In this document: positions 43,966 through 53,132 of the stretch, in pieces
How positions within the stretch are numbered: position 1 is the first letter of the stretch
Layout of the letters: every line of letters begins with the position of its first letter
Assembly: GCA_902771155.1 (NCBI GenBank)
Contig: CACXVS010000020.1
Coordinates: 1 to 64,000 of the forward strand
Direction of reading: 5' to 3'
Source: an uncultured Prevotellaceae bacterium
Lineage (GTDB): Bacteria; Bacteroidota; Bacteroidia; Bacteroidales; Bacteroidaceae
Length of the DNA stretch: 64,000 nucleotides
Notes under the pieces: model-generated
Told to the model about the DNA's origin: nothing
Seen by the model: the letters and a program-made list of their open reading frames with translations, nothing else
Databases searched by the model: none
Translations under genes and position numbers: made by a program

Positions 43966-44418
43966 ATGATTCAAAAATTGAAAAGAGCAGTTTTGATCCT
44001 GATGGCTCTGACTCTGGTGGGAGTGTCCACCCCTGCAGGCGGCAACTCAAAGTCCACTGCCAAGAGCGCCAAAACATCAGGTTTCAACTGGGACCCTGTG
44101 ATCGATGCGATCATCCAGGTTGAAAGTGGAGGAAATCCCAACGCGAAGAGTGGAAACTCTATTGGCGTCATGCAGATTACCCCGATTCTCGTCAAGGAAT
44201 GTAACATCATCCTCGAAAAGCGGAAAAGTAAGAAGCGCTACACAATGGCCGACCGATACAGCGTAGAGAAATCCAAGGAGATGTTTCTCCTCATCCAATC
44301 TTATCATAACCAGGAGAACAACGTTGAAAAAGCGATCAGAGCTTGGAACGGAGGACCAAAGTACAGTGTTAAAGCAACCAACAGGTACTTTAAAAAGGTT
44401 ATGGCTAAGATGAAGTAA
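43966..44418 (+). CDS. Small lytic transglycosylase (SLT domain)
   Basis: This 150-residue exported protein has a signal peptide (about residues 1-25, LILMALTLVGVSTPAGG) and an SLT/goose-lysozyme-like domain: catalytic Glu53 in QVESGGNPNA, then SGNSIGVMQITP and AIRAWNGGP. It should cleave peptidoglycan glycan strands. At about 110 mature residues it is a minimal domain with no LysM or other binding module. It is monocistronic with its own promoter and a terminator at 44446-44484. Confidence 0.9.
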   Translation: MIQKLKRAVLILMALTLVGVSTPAGGNSKSTAKSAKTSGFNWDPVIDAIIQVESGGNPNAKSGNSIGVMQITPILVKECNIILEKRKSKKRYTMADRYSVEKSKEMFLLIQSYHNQENNVEKAIRAWNGGPKYSVKATNRYFKKVMAKMK

Positions 44419-44445
44419 GAAATCTATTTTTAGATGTATAACAAG

Positions 44446-44484
44446 TCCGATTGTCGAGATTCTAAGCCCGACGACCGGATTTTA
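44446..44484 (+). terminator. Terminator after the transglycosylase gene
   Basis: tccgattgtcg (44446-44456) pairs with cgacgaccgga (44469-44479) with two non-Watson-Crick positions, followed by ttttatttt. Confidence 0.7.
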
Positions 44485-44529
44485 TTTTAAATAAATCTAA
44501 AAATATTTGCGCATTTAAGCGACAATCAG

Positions 44530-44537
44530 TATCTTTG
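44530..44537 (+). promoter_or_regulatory. -7 box TATCTTTG for lemA
   Basis: TATCTTTG lies 26 bp before the lemA start. Confidence 0.6.
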
Positions 44538-44563
44538 CCAACGAATTAATAAACCAATAAGTA

Positions 44564-45130
44564 ATGACTATGACACTGATCATCATTTTAGTCGTCGTTG
44601 CACTCCTGGTTTTCGGGTGTATCGGCATCTACAACAACCTTGTAAAACTGCGTAATAACCGCGAGAATGCTTTCGCAAACATCGACGTGCAGCTGAAACA
44701 GCGTCACGACCTCATTCCGCAACTGGTGGCCACCGTGAAGGGCTATGCCCAGCATGAGAAGGACCTGCTGGAGCGCGTCACTCAGGCACGTGCCGCCGCT
44801 ATGGGGGCTACGACCATCAACGACAAGATTCAGGCTGAGAATGCGCTGTCGAGCGCTCTGGCTGGTCTGAAGGTGTCGGTAGAGGCCTACCCCGACCTGA
44901 AGGCAAATCAGAACTTCCTGCAGCTGCAGACTGAGATCTCGGACATCGAGAATAAGATCGCTGCTACGCGCCGTTACTTCAACACCGCCACCCGGGAACT
45001 GAACAACGCCGTACAGACCTTCCCGTCAAACATCTTCGCCAACATGTTCGGATTCCACAAGGAGCCCATGTTCGAGATTCCACAGGAAGACCGTGCCACC
45101 GTCGAAAAGGCTCCCGAGATTAAGTTCTAA
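44564..45130 (+). CDS. lemA: LemA family protein
   Basis: This is a 188-residue membrane-anchored protein with an N-terminal transmembrane helix (about residues 3-25) and helical domain: YNNLVKLRNNRENAFANIDV, QLKQRHDLIPQLVATVKGYA and FPSNIFANMFGF are the family signatures. The role is unknown. The M48 peptidase gene follows 6 bp downstream, a frequent pairing. Confidence 0.95.
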   Translation: MTMTLIIILVVVALLVFGCIGIYNNLVKLRNNRENAFANIDVQLKQRHDLIPQLVATVKGYAQHEKDLLERVTQARAAAMGATTINDKIQAENALSSALAGLKVSVEAYPDLKANQNFLQLQTEISDIENKIAATRRYFNTATRELNNAVQTFPSNIFANMFGFHKEPMFEIPQEDRATVEKAPEIKF

Positions 45131-45136
45131 GGCAGA

Positions 45137-46138
45137 ATGAGATACGTTGGAATACAGAGCCAGATATCGAGCAACAACATGAAAAGCATGCTGTTGCTCG
45201 TAGCGTTCCCCCTGATACTGTTGGGGATGACATGGGTATTTCTGGCCATTATCAACTATTTCAGCACAGGCTACTACGACCAGGCTGGCTATTTTGTAAA
45301 CCAACTCGACACCGACTCCGTGAACTGGACGTTCTCTTCAATCGCACCCTTTATCATCGGCGGTGTTGTCATCTGGTTTGTCATTGCCTACTTCTGTAAT
45401 ACCAAGATGATTCAGAAGAGTACAGGCGCCGTACCCTTGATGCGGCGAGAGAATCCACGCGTTTATAATATCGTGGAGAATCTCTGCATGACCTGCGGTA
45501 TGGACATGCCGAAGGTGAATGTCATCGACGATCCACAGTTGAATGCCTTTGCCAGTGGTATCGACAAGAATTCCTATACCGTCACTGTGACCACTGGCCT
45601 GCTCGACCGTCTCGACGACAGGGAACTGGCAGGTGTGATTGGTCACGAATTGACGCATATTCGCAATCGTGACACCCGTCTGCTCATTACCAGCATCATC
45701 TTCGTGGGCATCATCTCAACGGTATTAACCCTCGTGGTGCGTATGATTTACAACCGTATGTGGTTTGGGGGCTTCAACAACAATCGCAACGATCGCGGCG
45801 GCGGTCTGTCGATGACAATGATTATGATTATCGGTGCCATCTGTGCAGGCATCGCCTACTTCTTCGTATCGCTCACCCGCTATGCCATCTCCCGTAAGCG
45901 TGAATTTATGGCCGATGCCGGTGGTGCCGAACTTTGTGGCGATCCGCTTGCCCTTGCTTCTGCCCTGCGAAAGATCTCCAATAATCCAGGGCTTGGTGAC
46001 ATTGAGCGCGAAGACATTGCCCAAATGTATATCATCCATCCCAAGAAGATGGCCCAGGGACTGATGAGTTTTCTTGGTGGACTCTTTGCCACTCACCCCA
46101 GCACCGAAGAGCGCATCAGGATTCTAGAACAATTCTAA
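45137..46138 (+). CDS. M48B-type membrane metallopeptidase (HtpX-like)
   Basis: This 333-residue membrane zinc protease has hydrophobic segments at about 18-40, 68-87, 185-205 and 225-245. The zinc motif HELTH is at residues 170-174, and the third ligand is in the KREFMADAGGAEL segment. HtpX-like enzymes degrade misfolded membrane proteins. It is cotranscribed with lemA (6 bp gap). Confidence 0.93.
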   Translation: MRYVGIQSQISSNNMKSMLLLVAFPLILLGMTWVFLAIINYFSTGYYDQAGYFVNQLDTDSVNWTFSSIAPFIIGGVVIWFVIAYFCNTKMIQKSTGAVPLMRRENPRVYNIVENLCMTCGMDMPKVNVIDDPQLNAFASGIDKNSYTVTVTTGLLDRLDDRELAGVIGHELTHIRNRDTRLLITSIIFVGIISTVLTLVVRMIYNRMWFGGFNNNRNDRGGGLSMTMIMIIGAICAGIAYFFVSLTRYAISRKREFMADAGGAELCGDPLALASALRKISNNPGLGDIEREDIAQMYIIHPKKMAQGLMSFLGGLFATHPSTEERIRILEQF

Positions 46139-46216
46139 AAATGATTAATCAACTGTAGTTTTTAGCAGAATATGACGTCTAAGGTAAAAAGACGTGTTGA
46201 ATTATAAACCAAATTA

Positions 46217-48235
46217 ATGATGAAAAAACTATTTTTCGCCGTAGCACTCGCCTTCGTGAGTATGGCAGGTACGGCACAGAATTTGAAAGCGAACATGGAC
46301 CCAAGTGTGAAACCTGGCGATGATTTTTGGCAGTATGCTGTAGGCAGCTGGCTGAAAGCCAACCCGCTCGACAAAGTTCACCCCGCAAACGGTGCCTTTA
46401 CCGACTTGTCGGAGCAGAACAACGACCGAATCAACGCCCTCATCCTGAAGTATGCAGGGGAGAAGGATCTGCCCCAGGGCTCCGACGGGCAGAAGATCGG
46501 TTCGCTCTATCGTCTCTACATGGACAGCGTGAGCCGCAACAAGATGGGCTACGAGCCCATTATGCCCTACCTGAAGCAGGTGCGCGAGCTGAAGACGCGT
46601 GAGGAGGCCCTGAAGCTGATGTGCGAGTTCGACGCCAAGGGATTCAACACGGCTCCCTTTGGTATCAGTCTGAGTCTGAACCCCTTTAACTCGTCGGAGT
46701 ATATGATTAGTGGTGGTCATGGTGGTGCCTCGCTGCCTCAGGAGTACTATGCCGAGCCCAACGAGCAGCAGAAGGCCACCGTTGATGCCATCAAGGCCCT
46801 TAACAAGGACTTCTTCAAGATGGTGGGCTACAGCGACGAAGAGGCCGGAAAGAAAATGGAGGTCGAGTGGGCCATCGAGCACAGAATCGGTGTAAAGACA
46901 CTCAACCAGGTGGCCCGTCGCAACCCTATGGCTACCATCCATATCATGTCGTGGGATCAGCTGTTACAGGACTTCAAAGGTATCGACTGGGTGGGCTATC
47001 GCGATGCCCTCAACATGCCTAAGGATATCGACAAGGTAAACATCAGCCAGCTCGAGCCTCTCCATGAGGTAGAGGATATTCTGGCCACTACCAGTCTTGA
47101 GGATCTGAAGTCGTATATGGAACTGCACGTCATCAAGGCATACAGCAGCTATCTCTCCGACGCATTCACCGATCGCCAGTTCGAGGCCAACAAGATTATT
47201 ACCGGTGTTCAGGAGCAGCAGCCTCGCTGGAAGCGTGCTGTCGCTGCCATCAGCGGTAACCTGGGCGAAACCATCGGCAAACTCTACGTAGCAGAATACT
47301 TCCCCGAAGCCAGCAAGCAGCGCGTAGTACGTCTGGTGAAGGACCTGCAGCAAGCCTTCGAAGACCGTCTGAAGGAGAACACCTGGATGAGCGACTCTAC
47401 TAAGGCCAAAGCCCTCGAAAAATTGCACGCCATGTATATCAACGTAGGCTATCCCGACAAGTGGGAAGATATGGAGAAGTTTGTCGATATCCGTGAAGAC
47501 CAGAATCTCGTCGAGAACTTTATCCGCATCAATGAGGAGGCTCGTGCTGCAGAGTTCCGCAAATACTGGCATCAGCCCGTTGACAAGACCATGATGGCTT
47601 GCACACCTCAGACTGTAAACGCTTTCTACAACCCACTCTTCAACAGCATCAACTTCCCCGCAGCCATTCTGCAGCCCCCGTTCTTCGATCCTGAGGCCGA
47701 CTATGCCGCCAACTACGGTGCTATCGGTATGGTGATCGGTCACGAGATGAGTCATGGTTTCGACGACCAGGGATGTATGTTCGACAAAGACGGTAACATC
47801 GCCAACTGGTGGACAGCCGACGACAAGACAAAATACAATGAGCGTACCAAGGTGCTTGCCGACTGGTTCAGCGAGCAGGAGGCAGTGCCCGGTCTGAAGG
47901 TGAATGGCGAGAAGACTCTGGGCGAGAACATCGGTGACAATGGTGGTCTGAAGATAGCCTACCGTGCTTTCGAGAACCGCATGAAGGAGGAGCCCTTGAA
48001 GGATGTAGAGGGCTTCACCCCCGCACAGCGTTTCTATCTGGCTTACGCCCGTGTATGGGCCAGCAACAGCACTCCCGAATACACCGCCATGATCGTCAAC
48101 AGCGATGTCCACTCTCCTAACCGCATCCGTGTTATAGCAGCTCTACCCATGATCGACAGCTGGTACGATGCTTTCGGTATCAAGGAGGGTGATAAGATGT
48201 TCGTGCCTAAGGAGAAGCGCGCACAAGTCTGGTAA
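46217..48235 (+). CDS. pepO: M13 family metallopeptidase (PepO/neprilysin-like)
   Basis: This is an exported oligopeptidase of 672 residues with a signal peptide (MKKLFFAVALAFVSMAGTAQ), the N-terminal helical domain (CGDDFWQYAVGSWL-type segment, here PGDDFWQYAVGSW), and catalytic HEMSH (His509, Glu510, His513) with the third ligand Glu570 in ENIGDNGG. NAFYNP and the C-terminal RVIAALPM are also typical. The first of two adjacent ATGs is used. The carboxylesterase gene follows after 30 bp. Confidence 0.95.
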   Translation: MMKKLFFAVALAFVSMAGTAQNLKANMDPSVKPGDDFWQYAVGSWLKANPLDKVHPANGAFTDLSEQNNDRINALILKYAGEKDLPQGSDGQKIGSLYRLYMDSVSRNKMGYEPIMPYLKQVRELKTREEALKLMCEFDAKGFNTAPFGISLSLNPFNSSEYMISGGHGGASLPQEYYAEPNEQQKATVDAIKALNKDFFKMVGYSDEEAGKKMEVEWAIEHRIGVKTLNQVARRNPMATIHIMSWDQLLQDFKGIDWVGYRDALNMPKDIDKVNISQLEPLHEVEDILATTSLEDLKSYMELHVIKAYSSYLSDAFTDRQFEANKIITGVQEQQPRWKRAVAAISGNLGETIGKLYVAEYFPEASKQRVVRLVKDLQQAFEDRLKENTWMSDSTKAKALEKLHAMYINVGYPDKWEDMEKFVDIREDQNLVENFIRINEEARAAEFRKYWHQPVDKTMMACTPQTVNAFYNPLFNSINFPAAILQPPFFDPEADYAANYGAIGMVIGHEMSHGFDDQGCMFDKDGNIANWWTADDKTKYNERTKVLADWFSEQEAVPGLKVNGEKTLGENIGDNGGLKIAYRAFENRMKEEPLKDVEGFTPAQRFYLAYARVWASNSTPEYTAMIVNSDVHSPNRIRVIAALPMIDSWYDAFGIKEGDKMFVPKEKRAQVW

Positions 48236-48265
48236 CAAACATATCACCAATAACTTTATACCGTT

Positions 48266-49771
48266 ATGAGAAAATTGTTTATGCCTCTACTGCTCATGAT
48301 AGCAGTATCTGCCCGGGCAGCAGAAAACCCTGTGTTAACGATTGAGGGTGGTCAGGTACAAGGTGTCTTGGCCGACGATCACCCCGACGTGTTTGTCTAT
48401 CGTGGCATCCCTTATGCTGCACCTCCCATCCGCGAAAACCGCTGGCGTGAACCCCAGCCCGTCGTGCCCTGGAAGGGTGTGAAGATCTGCGACACCTTCG
48501 GCCGCCCCAGTTTCCAGGCCATCCAGTACACCGGTGGTTATTACACTGAGTGGGGCTATGGTAAGGAAGCCGCCTTCAGTGAAGACTGCCTGTATCTGAA
48601 CGTGTGGACAAAGGCGCCTGGTCAGGTTGGCAAGAAACTCCCCGTGGCCCTATGGATCCATGGTGGTGGCTATCGCGAGGGCTTTGGGTCTGAGCCTGAG
48701 TTCGACGGTCAGGAGTGGGGCGCCAAGGATGTGGTGCTCGTCTCCATCAACTACCGTCTCGGCGTATTCGGTTTCCTCGTACACCCCGCCCTCACTGCTG
48801 AGAGTCCGCACCACGTATCAGGCAACTATGGTATCCTTGACCAGATCGAGGCCTTGAAGTGGATCAAGAAGAACATCGCCCAGTTTGGTGGCGACCCCAA
48901 CAATGTCACCATCTTCGGTCAGAGTGCCGGTGGTGGCAGCGTTCGCACACTCTGTGAGTCTCCCCTGGCCCGCGGTTTGTTCCACAAGGCCGTCATCATG
49001 AGTGCCCAAGGCCTCAGCATACCTGACGCTAACGGCAATCCAATTGGCGCCCGTTACAGCGGAGGCACCTTCCAGGATGCCGAAGCCAATGCCAAGAAGG
49101 TCTTCGACTGGGCTGGTCTCACCGATCTCCAGAAGATGCGCGCTGCATCTACCGAGACCATCTTCGCCCTCAACACGCTGTATTACCAGATAAATGAAGG
49201 TCCTCAGGAGGGCGGTCCCATGGCGTTCATGCGCAGAGGTCTGCCCTTCATGCCGATGATCGAGGGCTATGTCAGCGAAAAGAGTTTCGACGATGCCACC
49301 CGCGAGGGCACACTAGCCGACGTACCCTACATGATTGGCTTCACCCTCAACGACATGGGGAACATGGCTCCAAACATCGCTGAGTTCTGCAAAGTTCGTC
49401 AGCAGAAGGGTGGAAAGGCCTGGGCTTACGAGTTTGCCCGTCCTCTCCCCGACGACGGTTCACATCCTGAGGTTACCCAGCGCCTGAAGGGTGCCTTCCA
49501 CTCCAGCGACCTTTGGTTCGTGTTCAAGAGTCTGAAGCATTGTTGGCGTCCTTGGACCAAGGGCGACTGGGATCTCTCAGAGAAGATGCTGACCGCCTGG
49601 ACTAATTTCGTGAAATACAGCGATCCTAACGGTCCTCAGGGCGGTGCATGGGCTCCCTGCACAGAGCAAAACCCCAAGTTCATGGTGTTTAAGCTCAATG
49701 ACAAAGATGCCGAAGCCTCAGTCTTCGGTGAGCCCGAGATTGCTCCCCGCCCCCAAGGTTTCCCCTTCTAA
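48266..49771 (+). CDS. Exported type-B carboxylesterase
   Basis: This 501-residue hydrolase has a signal peptide (MRKLFMPLLLMIAVSARAA). Motifs are VFVYRGIPYAAPP, SEDCLYLNVWTKAPG, WIHGGGYREGFGS (oxyanion hole), the nucleophile GQSAGGGS (Ser220), and GAFHSSDLWFVF with the likely catalytic His. Substrate is unknown; family members act on esters of plant or microbial glycans and on small esters. A strong bidirectional terminator follows. Confidence 0.92.
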   Translation: MRKLFMPLLLMIAVSARAAENPVLTIEGGQVQGVLADDHPDVFVYRGIPYAAPPIRENRWREPQPVVPWKGVKICDTFGRPSFQAIQYTGGYYTEWGYGKEAAFSEDCLYLNVWTKAPGQVGKKLPVALWIHGGGYREGFGSEPEFDGQEWGAKDVVLVSINYRLGVFGFLVHPALTAESPHHVSGNYGILDQIEALKWIKKNIAQFGGDPNNVTIFGQSAGGGSVRTLCESPLARGLFHKAVIMSAQGLSIPDANGNPIGARYSGGTFQDAEANAKKVFDWAGLTDLQKMRAASTETIFALNTLYYQINEGPQEGGPMAFMRRGLPFMPMIEGYVSEKSFDDATREGTLADVPYMIGFTLNDMGNMAPNIAEFCKVRQQKGGKAWAYEFARPLPDDGSHPEVTQRLKGAFHSSDLWFVFKSLKHCWRPWTKGDWDLSEKMLTAWTNFVKYSDPNGPQGGAWAPCTEQNPKFMVFKLNDKDAEASVFGEPEIAPRPQGFPF

Positions 49772-49791
49772 CAAATTCGAGAAACTATAAT

Positions 49792-49831
49792 AAAAGAATC
49801 CCTGCCTATTATTCCAAGCAGGGATTCTTTT
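49792..49831. terminator. Bidirectional terminator between the carboxylesterase and receptor genes
   Basis: aaaagaatccctgc (49792-49805) pairs perfectly with gcagggattctttt (49818-49831); A-run on one side and T-run on the other suit both converging genes. Confidence 0.9.
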
Positions 49832-49833
49832 AT

Positions 49834-51963
49834 TTATTTCGTGTGGAACTTGACTTTCAATCCTACGACCAGCATGCGCCCGGGGGAGTAGAGGGCGTAT
49901 TTGCGGGTGGAGGAGTCGATGCGGCGATCCACACGGTCGAAGATGTTCTCTATACCAATACTTGGCTCAAGTAGGGCCCACTTGACGAGATCGAGGGTGT
50001 GGGTAGTGTGCAGGTTCCAGATACCAAAGCCTGGGGCATCCTCGTAAGTGCCGGTATAATAGGTCTTCGACTGCAGACGACCGTTGAGGTTGACATTCAG
50101 TCCGTATCTGCCCCACGTGTGGTGGTAGTTGGCTGCAATGGTGGCGGCATGCCGAATGCTGCGCTCCAAAGGCTGCCAGGTGGCCTCACCCCCAGCCTCA
50201 TTCCCGGAAGAAGGGAGCGAGCGGGCGTAGGTATAGACATAGTTAGCCGAGAGGTTGAACCCTCTGAAGAGATTGGCTGAGACATTCAACTGAAGACCCT
50301 TCACATCACCCTTATCACTATTCTGATAGAGGGCATAGCTTACCATTTTATCTGCCTGATCCTGCGTCATCTCGGGGAACTCCGCCATCAGCATCTGACG
50401 AGTGGCGTCATCGACGGGTACATTCTGTTTAACCACCATGTCATTGATGCGGTTAAGATAACCCGTCAGGCTCACGGCAATCACATCGTCACGGTATTCA
50501 GCATTCAGCGAGACATAATGGCTTTTCTCAGGCTTTAGGTCCTTGTTGCCAAAACTGACTTGTGCCTTGCCGCGATTGACAGAGAAATAATGGTAATAGA
50601 GTTCGTCGAGCCCCGGGGCACGGAAACCGGCTGAGTAGGTGGCCCGGAAGCGGAAATTACCAGGGGCATACATCAGCGTGGCCTTAGGTGTGAGATGGTT
50701 ATTGAACGTTTCATGGTGCGTCAGACGCAGACCGATGGTGGCCGTGAGGTCCTTCAGCAGTCGCATCTCGTGCTGGGCATAGGCGGCAAGGGTATAGACA
50801 TGTTCGTCGATATTGCCCGAGGTGGCGGTGAGATAGTCCTTACGCCAATCGGCACCGATGATGGTAGTGCTGTGGGCAGTGAGTCCTAGAATGGCCTTCA
50901 GTTCACCATCCATCATGCGCTGTTTCTTCGACTGCACATAGTCGCCTACGTCATAGTCCTTCGTTGCCACGTCGTACTCCTTGCCATAGCGGAAACGATC
51001 AACGGTGAAATTAGCCTGCAGGGAGTTCCGGGCCGTAAATTTATAGATGCCTCCCAGATTCCAGCGCAGGCCTTTATAGCGCATCTCGTAGTCAAGACCT
51101 CCCACGACATCATCGCGGCTGTCAGGACGGTCAGTGATCTTATAGGAATAGTCGAGACCGGCATTCAGCGCCAGATGCTGGTTGGGAGCATAGGTGAACT
51201 TCTGCGAGAGAATGTTGGAGCGATAGCCCGTAAACAGAGGGGCGATGCTCTGTTGAGTTTCCGTCTCAGAGCCTTTGACATATTCCAAATCGTTGTTACG
51301 ATAACTGTCGGCACGATCGTGGGTAAACGTGGTGTAGGAGCCGAAGCCCTTGGAGAAGATATCGAGACTGACGCTCTCGGTGAGAACACCCTTGCCAGAG
51401 ACGCGCGTGTCGCTGGTGACGCTGACGAGCTGCTGTGTGGGCTGATCGGTAATAATGTTGATAACACCGGCAATGGCATCCGAGCCATAGAGTGAGGAGG
51501 CGGCCCCGTCGAGCACCTCGATACGCTTCACACGACTCATGTTGATGCGGTTGAGATCGACATTATTCGAGATGTCGCCATTAAGTTTCTGACCGTTGAT
51601 CAGAATAAGGATGTACTTGTTGCCCAAGCCGTTGAGTCGCAGGAAACTGCCCATCGAACTGGGAGACATCGACACTTGGGGCATCATACGGGTAAGGGCG
51701 CCGTCAAAGGTTGAGATACCCTGTTCACGAATCTCCTGACTGGAGAGCACGTGAACAGGGGTTGCTGTTGACTTCAGACGCTGGTGGTGGCCTGAGCCAG
51801 TGACGACCACAGGGTTCAGATTATAGGAACGATCGACCACCGACGAGTCGCGACGCTCCATCTTATGAATCTGTGCCTGGGTAGCAGAAAAAGGGAGAGA
51901 TGCTGTCATCGCGACAGCACCTCCCAAAGCAAACTTATATAATAATACACGTAAACACTTCAT
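49834..51963 (-). CDS. TonB-dependent outer-membrane receptor (second of the riboswitch operon)
   Basis: This 709-residue receptor has a signal peptide, plug domain (PVHVLSSQEIREQGISTFDG, then YILILINGQKLNGD and ASSLYGSDAIAGVINIIT) and a 22-strand barrel ending in GRMLVVGLKVKFHTK. It lacks the carboxypeptidase-like SusC extension, so it is of BtuB/FepA type. The start at 51963 overlaps the chelatase stop by one base (TGATG), making it the third gene of a cobalamin-riboswitch operon; corrinoid, cobalt-complex or tetrapyrrole uptake is inferred. Confidence 0.9.
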   Translation of the reverse strand: MKCLRVLLYKFALGGAVAMTASLPFSATQAQIHKMERRDSSVVDRSYNLNPVVVTGSGHHQRLKSTATPVHVLSSQEIREQGISTFDGALTRMMPQVSMSPSSMGSFLRLNGLGNKYILILINGQKLNGDISNNVDLNRINMSRVKRIEVLDGAASSLYGSDAIAGVINIITDQPTQQLVSVTSDTRVSGKGVLTESVSLDIFSKGFGSYTTFTHDRADSYRNNDLEYVKGSETETQQSIAPLFTGYRSNILSQKFTYAPNQHLALNAGLDYSYKITDRPDSRDDVVGGLDYEMRYKGLRWNLGGIYKFTARNSLQANFTVDRFRYGKEYDVATKDYDVGDYVQSKKQRMMDGELKAILGLTAHSTTIIGADWRKDYLTATSGNIDEHVYTLAAYAQHEMRLLKDLTATIGLRLTHHETFNNHLTPKATLMYAPGNFRFRATYSAGFRAPGLDELYYHYFSVNRGKAQVSFGNKDLKPEKSHYVSLNAEYRDDVIAVSLTGYLNRINDMVVKQNVPVDDATRQMLMAEFPEMTQDQADKMVSYALYQNSDKGDVKGLQLNVSANLFRGFNLSANYVYTYARSLPSSGNEAGGEATWQPLERSIRHAATIAANYHHTWGRYGLNVNLNGRLQSKTYYTGTYEDAPGFGIWNLHTTHTLDLVKWALLEPSIGIENIFDRVDRRIDSSTRKYALYSPGRMLVVGLKVKFHTK

Positions 51964-53132
51964 CACTCTTCTGGGGCCGTTGTTGGTGTCGACAAAGCAT
52001 CGTCTGTACCGAGTTTGGCAATGGCCTCGCGGGTATGGTTCATCCACAGCTTTCGAACGGCTGAGCGCTCTGCCAGTCCGGGGATATACTCTTCACCACT
52101 CTTATACTTCTTCCAGCAAGCCTCGGTGTAGTTGGTCTCGTAGGCTGCTGTCTGGATGCCGGCTGCATTGAACAGCGAATACCAGCTCTCGTCGTCACCG
52201 TCGTCGGCCATATCGTTATGGGCATGGTCACCGGCAATCGACATCAGCACAAAGAGCTGGGCTTTTGTGGCAGAATTGGCATCATAGTTTCTGGTAACCA
52301 TCATGTCGCCTACCTCATAGTCGAACTCTCCGCCACCGATGTGCTCCAGTACATTCTCTGCATAGGTGGCATCCATATCGACGGTACCAACATAATAGTT
52401 GGGATTGATGTCGCGCAGATAACCCTCCAACTGTAGATAACGAACATTACCGCCATAGTAGTCGTAACCCTCGGGATTACCATGACCCATAAAGGCCACG
52501 ATGCCCTGAGCCACTGCTGCCTTTACGTCAGCCTCGTTGTTCAGTGTCTGAGCCAGCACCTGGGCATCACTCTCTTCTGCCATCAGCGGGGTACCCACCA
52601 CCACGTTCTTGTCGAGACTCTTCATGTAGGCATCGGTAAAGTCGCCGTTGCGGTTGTTCATGAAGTCCTTCACATAACTGTCGCGCACACGACGATACTC
52701 CTCACCAGGGATGACCTGCAGCGACTGTACCACCACCTGCTGATAGCCTGCCAGACCGATGGCCGTGAGCCAGTGCTCAGGATCGTAGTAGTCTTTAGGA
52801 TCGACATTCTCACCGGCACGGGCATTGTTGATACAGATGGCTGATGAGAAAGAGAGGAACACGTCCCAACCAGAGAAACTGGCCTTGTAGTCTTCGACCA
52901 CCTTGTCGAAGGTATCGTAAGCCTGCTCCCAGGTAGAGCCAAAGGCTACTAACAGAATCACCTTGTTACTCTTCTTCTGCGCCTTCACGGTCTGGTTGAC
53001 AGCCTGTTGATACTTCTCGTAGTTTGACTGTGAACTGCTGTTGTTGTCGTCATCGCTGCTACATGCAGTGAATGTTGCGCTGGCTACGAATGCCATCATG
53101 GCCAGCATCAAAGATTTAATCGAAATTTTCAT
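51963..53132 (-). CDS. cbiK: Exported CbiK-family chelatase lipoprotein
   Basis: This belongs to the anaerobic sirohydrochlorin cobaltochelatase (CbiK) family, 389 residues. The start at 53132 gives a lipoprotein signal (MKISIKSLMLAMMAFVASAT, then TACSS, lipidated Cys), followed by a Ser/Asn/Asp linker. The chelatase core begins at KKSNKVILLVAFGSTWE; candidate metal-site histidines are in VAFMGHGNPEGYDYYGG and SIAGDHAHNDMA. Cytoplasmic CbiK is about 265 residues; this one is exported. It resembles the P. gingivalis IhtB lipoprotein, reported as CbiK-like and heme-linked. Between two receptor genes. Confidence 0.9.
   Translation of the reverse strand: MKISIKSLMLAMMAFVASATFTACSSDDDNNSSSQSNYEKYQQAVNQTVKAQKKSNKVILLVAFGSTWEQAYDTFDKVVEDYKASFSGWDVFLSFSSAICINNARAGENVDPKDYYDPEHWLTAIGLAGYQQVVVQSLQVIPGEEYRRVRDSYVKDFMNNRNGDFTDAYMKSLDKNVVVGTPLMAEESDAQVLAQTLNNEADVKAAVAQGIVAFMGHGNPEGYDYYGGNVRYLQLEGYLRDINPNYYVGTVDMDATYAENVLEHIGGGEFDYEVGDMMVTRNYDANSATKAQLFVLMSIAGDHAHNDMADDGDDESWYSLFNAAGIQTAAYETNYTEACWKKYKSGEEYIPGLAERSAVRKLWMNHTREAIAKLGTDDALSTPTTAPEE

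Noticed and set aside
46964..48112. 382-residue minus-strand ORF opposite the M13 peptidase gene
   Set aside because: It lies wholly antisense to a clear enzyme gene, has no promoter or recognisable motif, and its length reflects codon bias of the sense strand.
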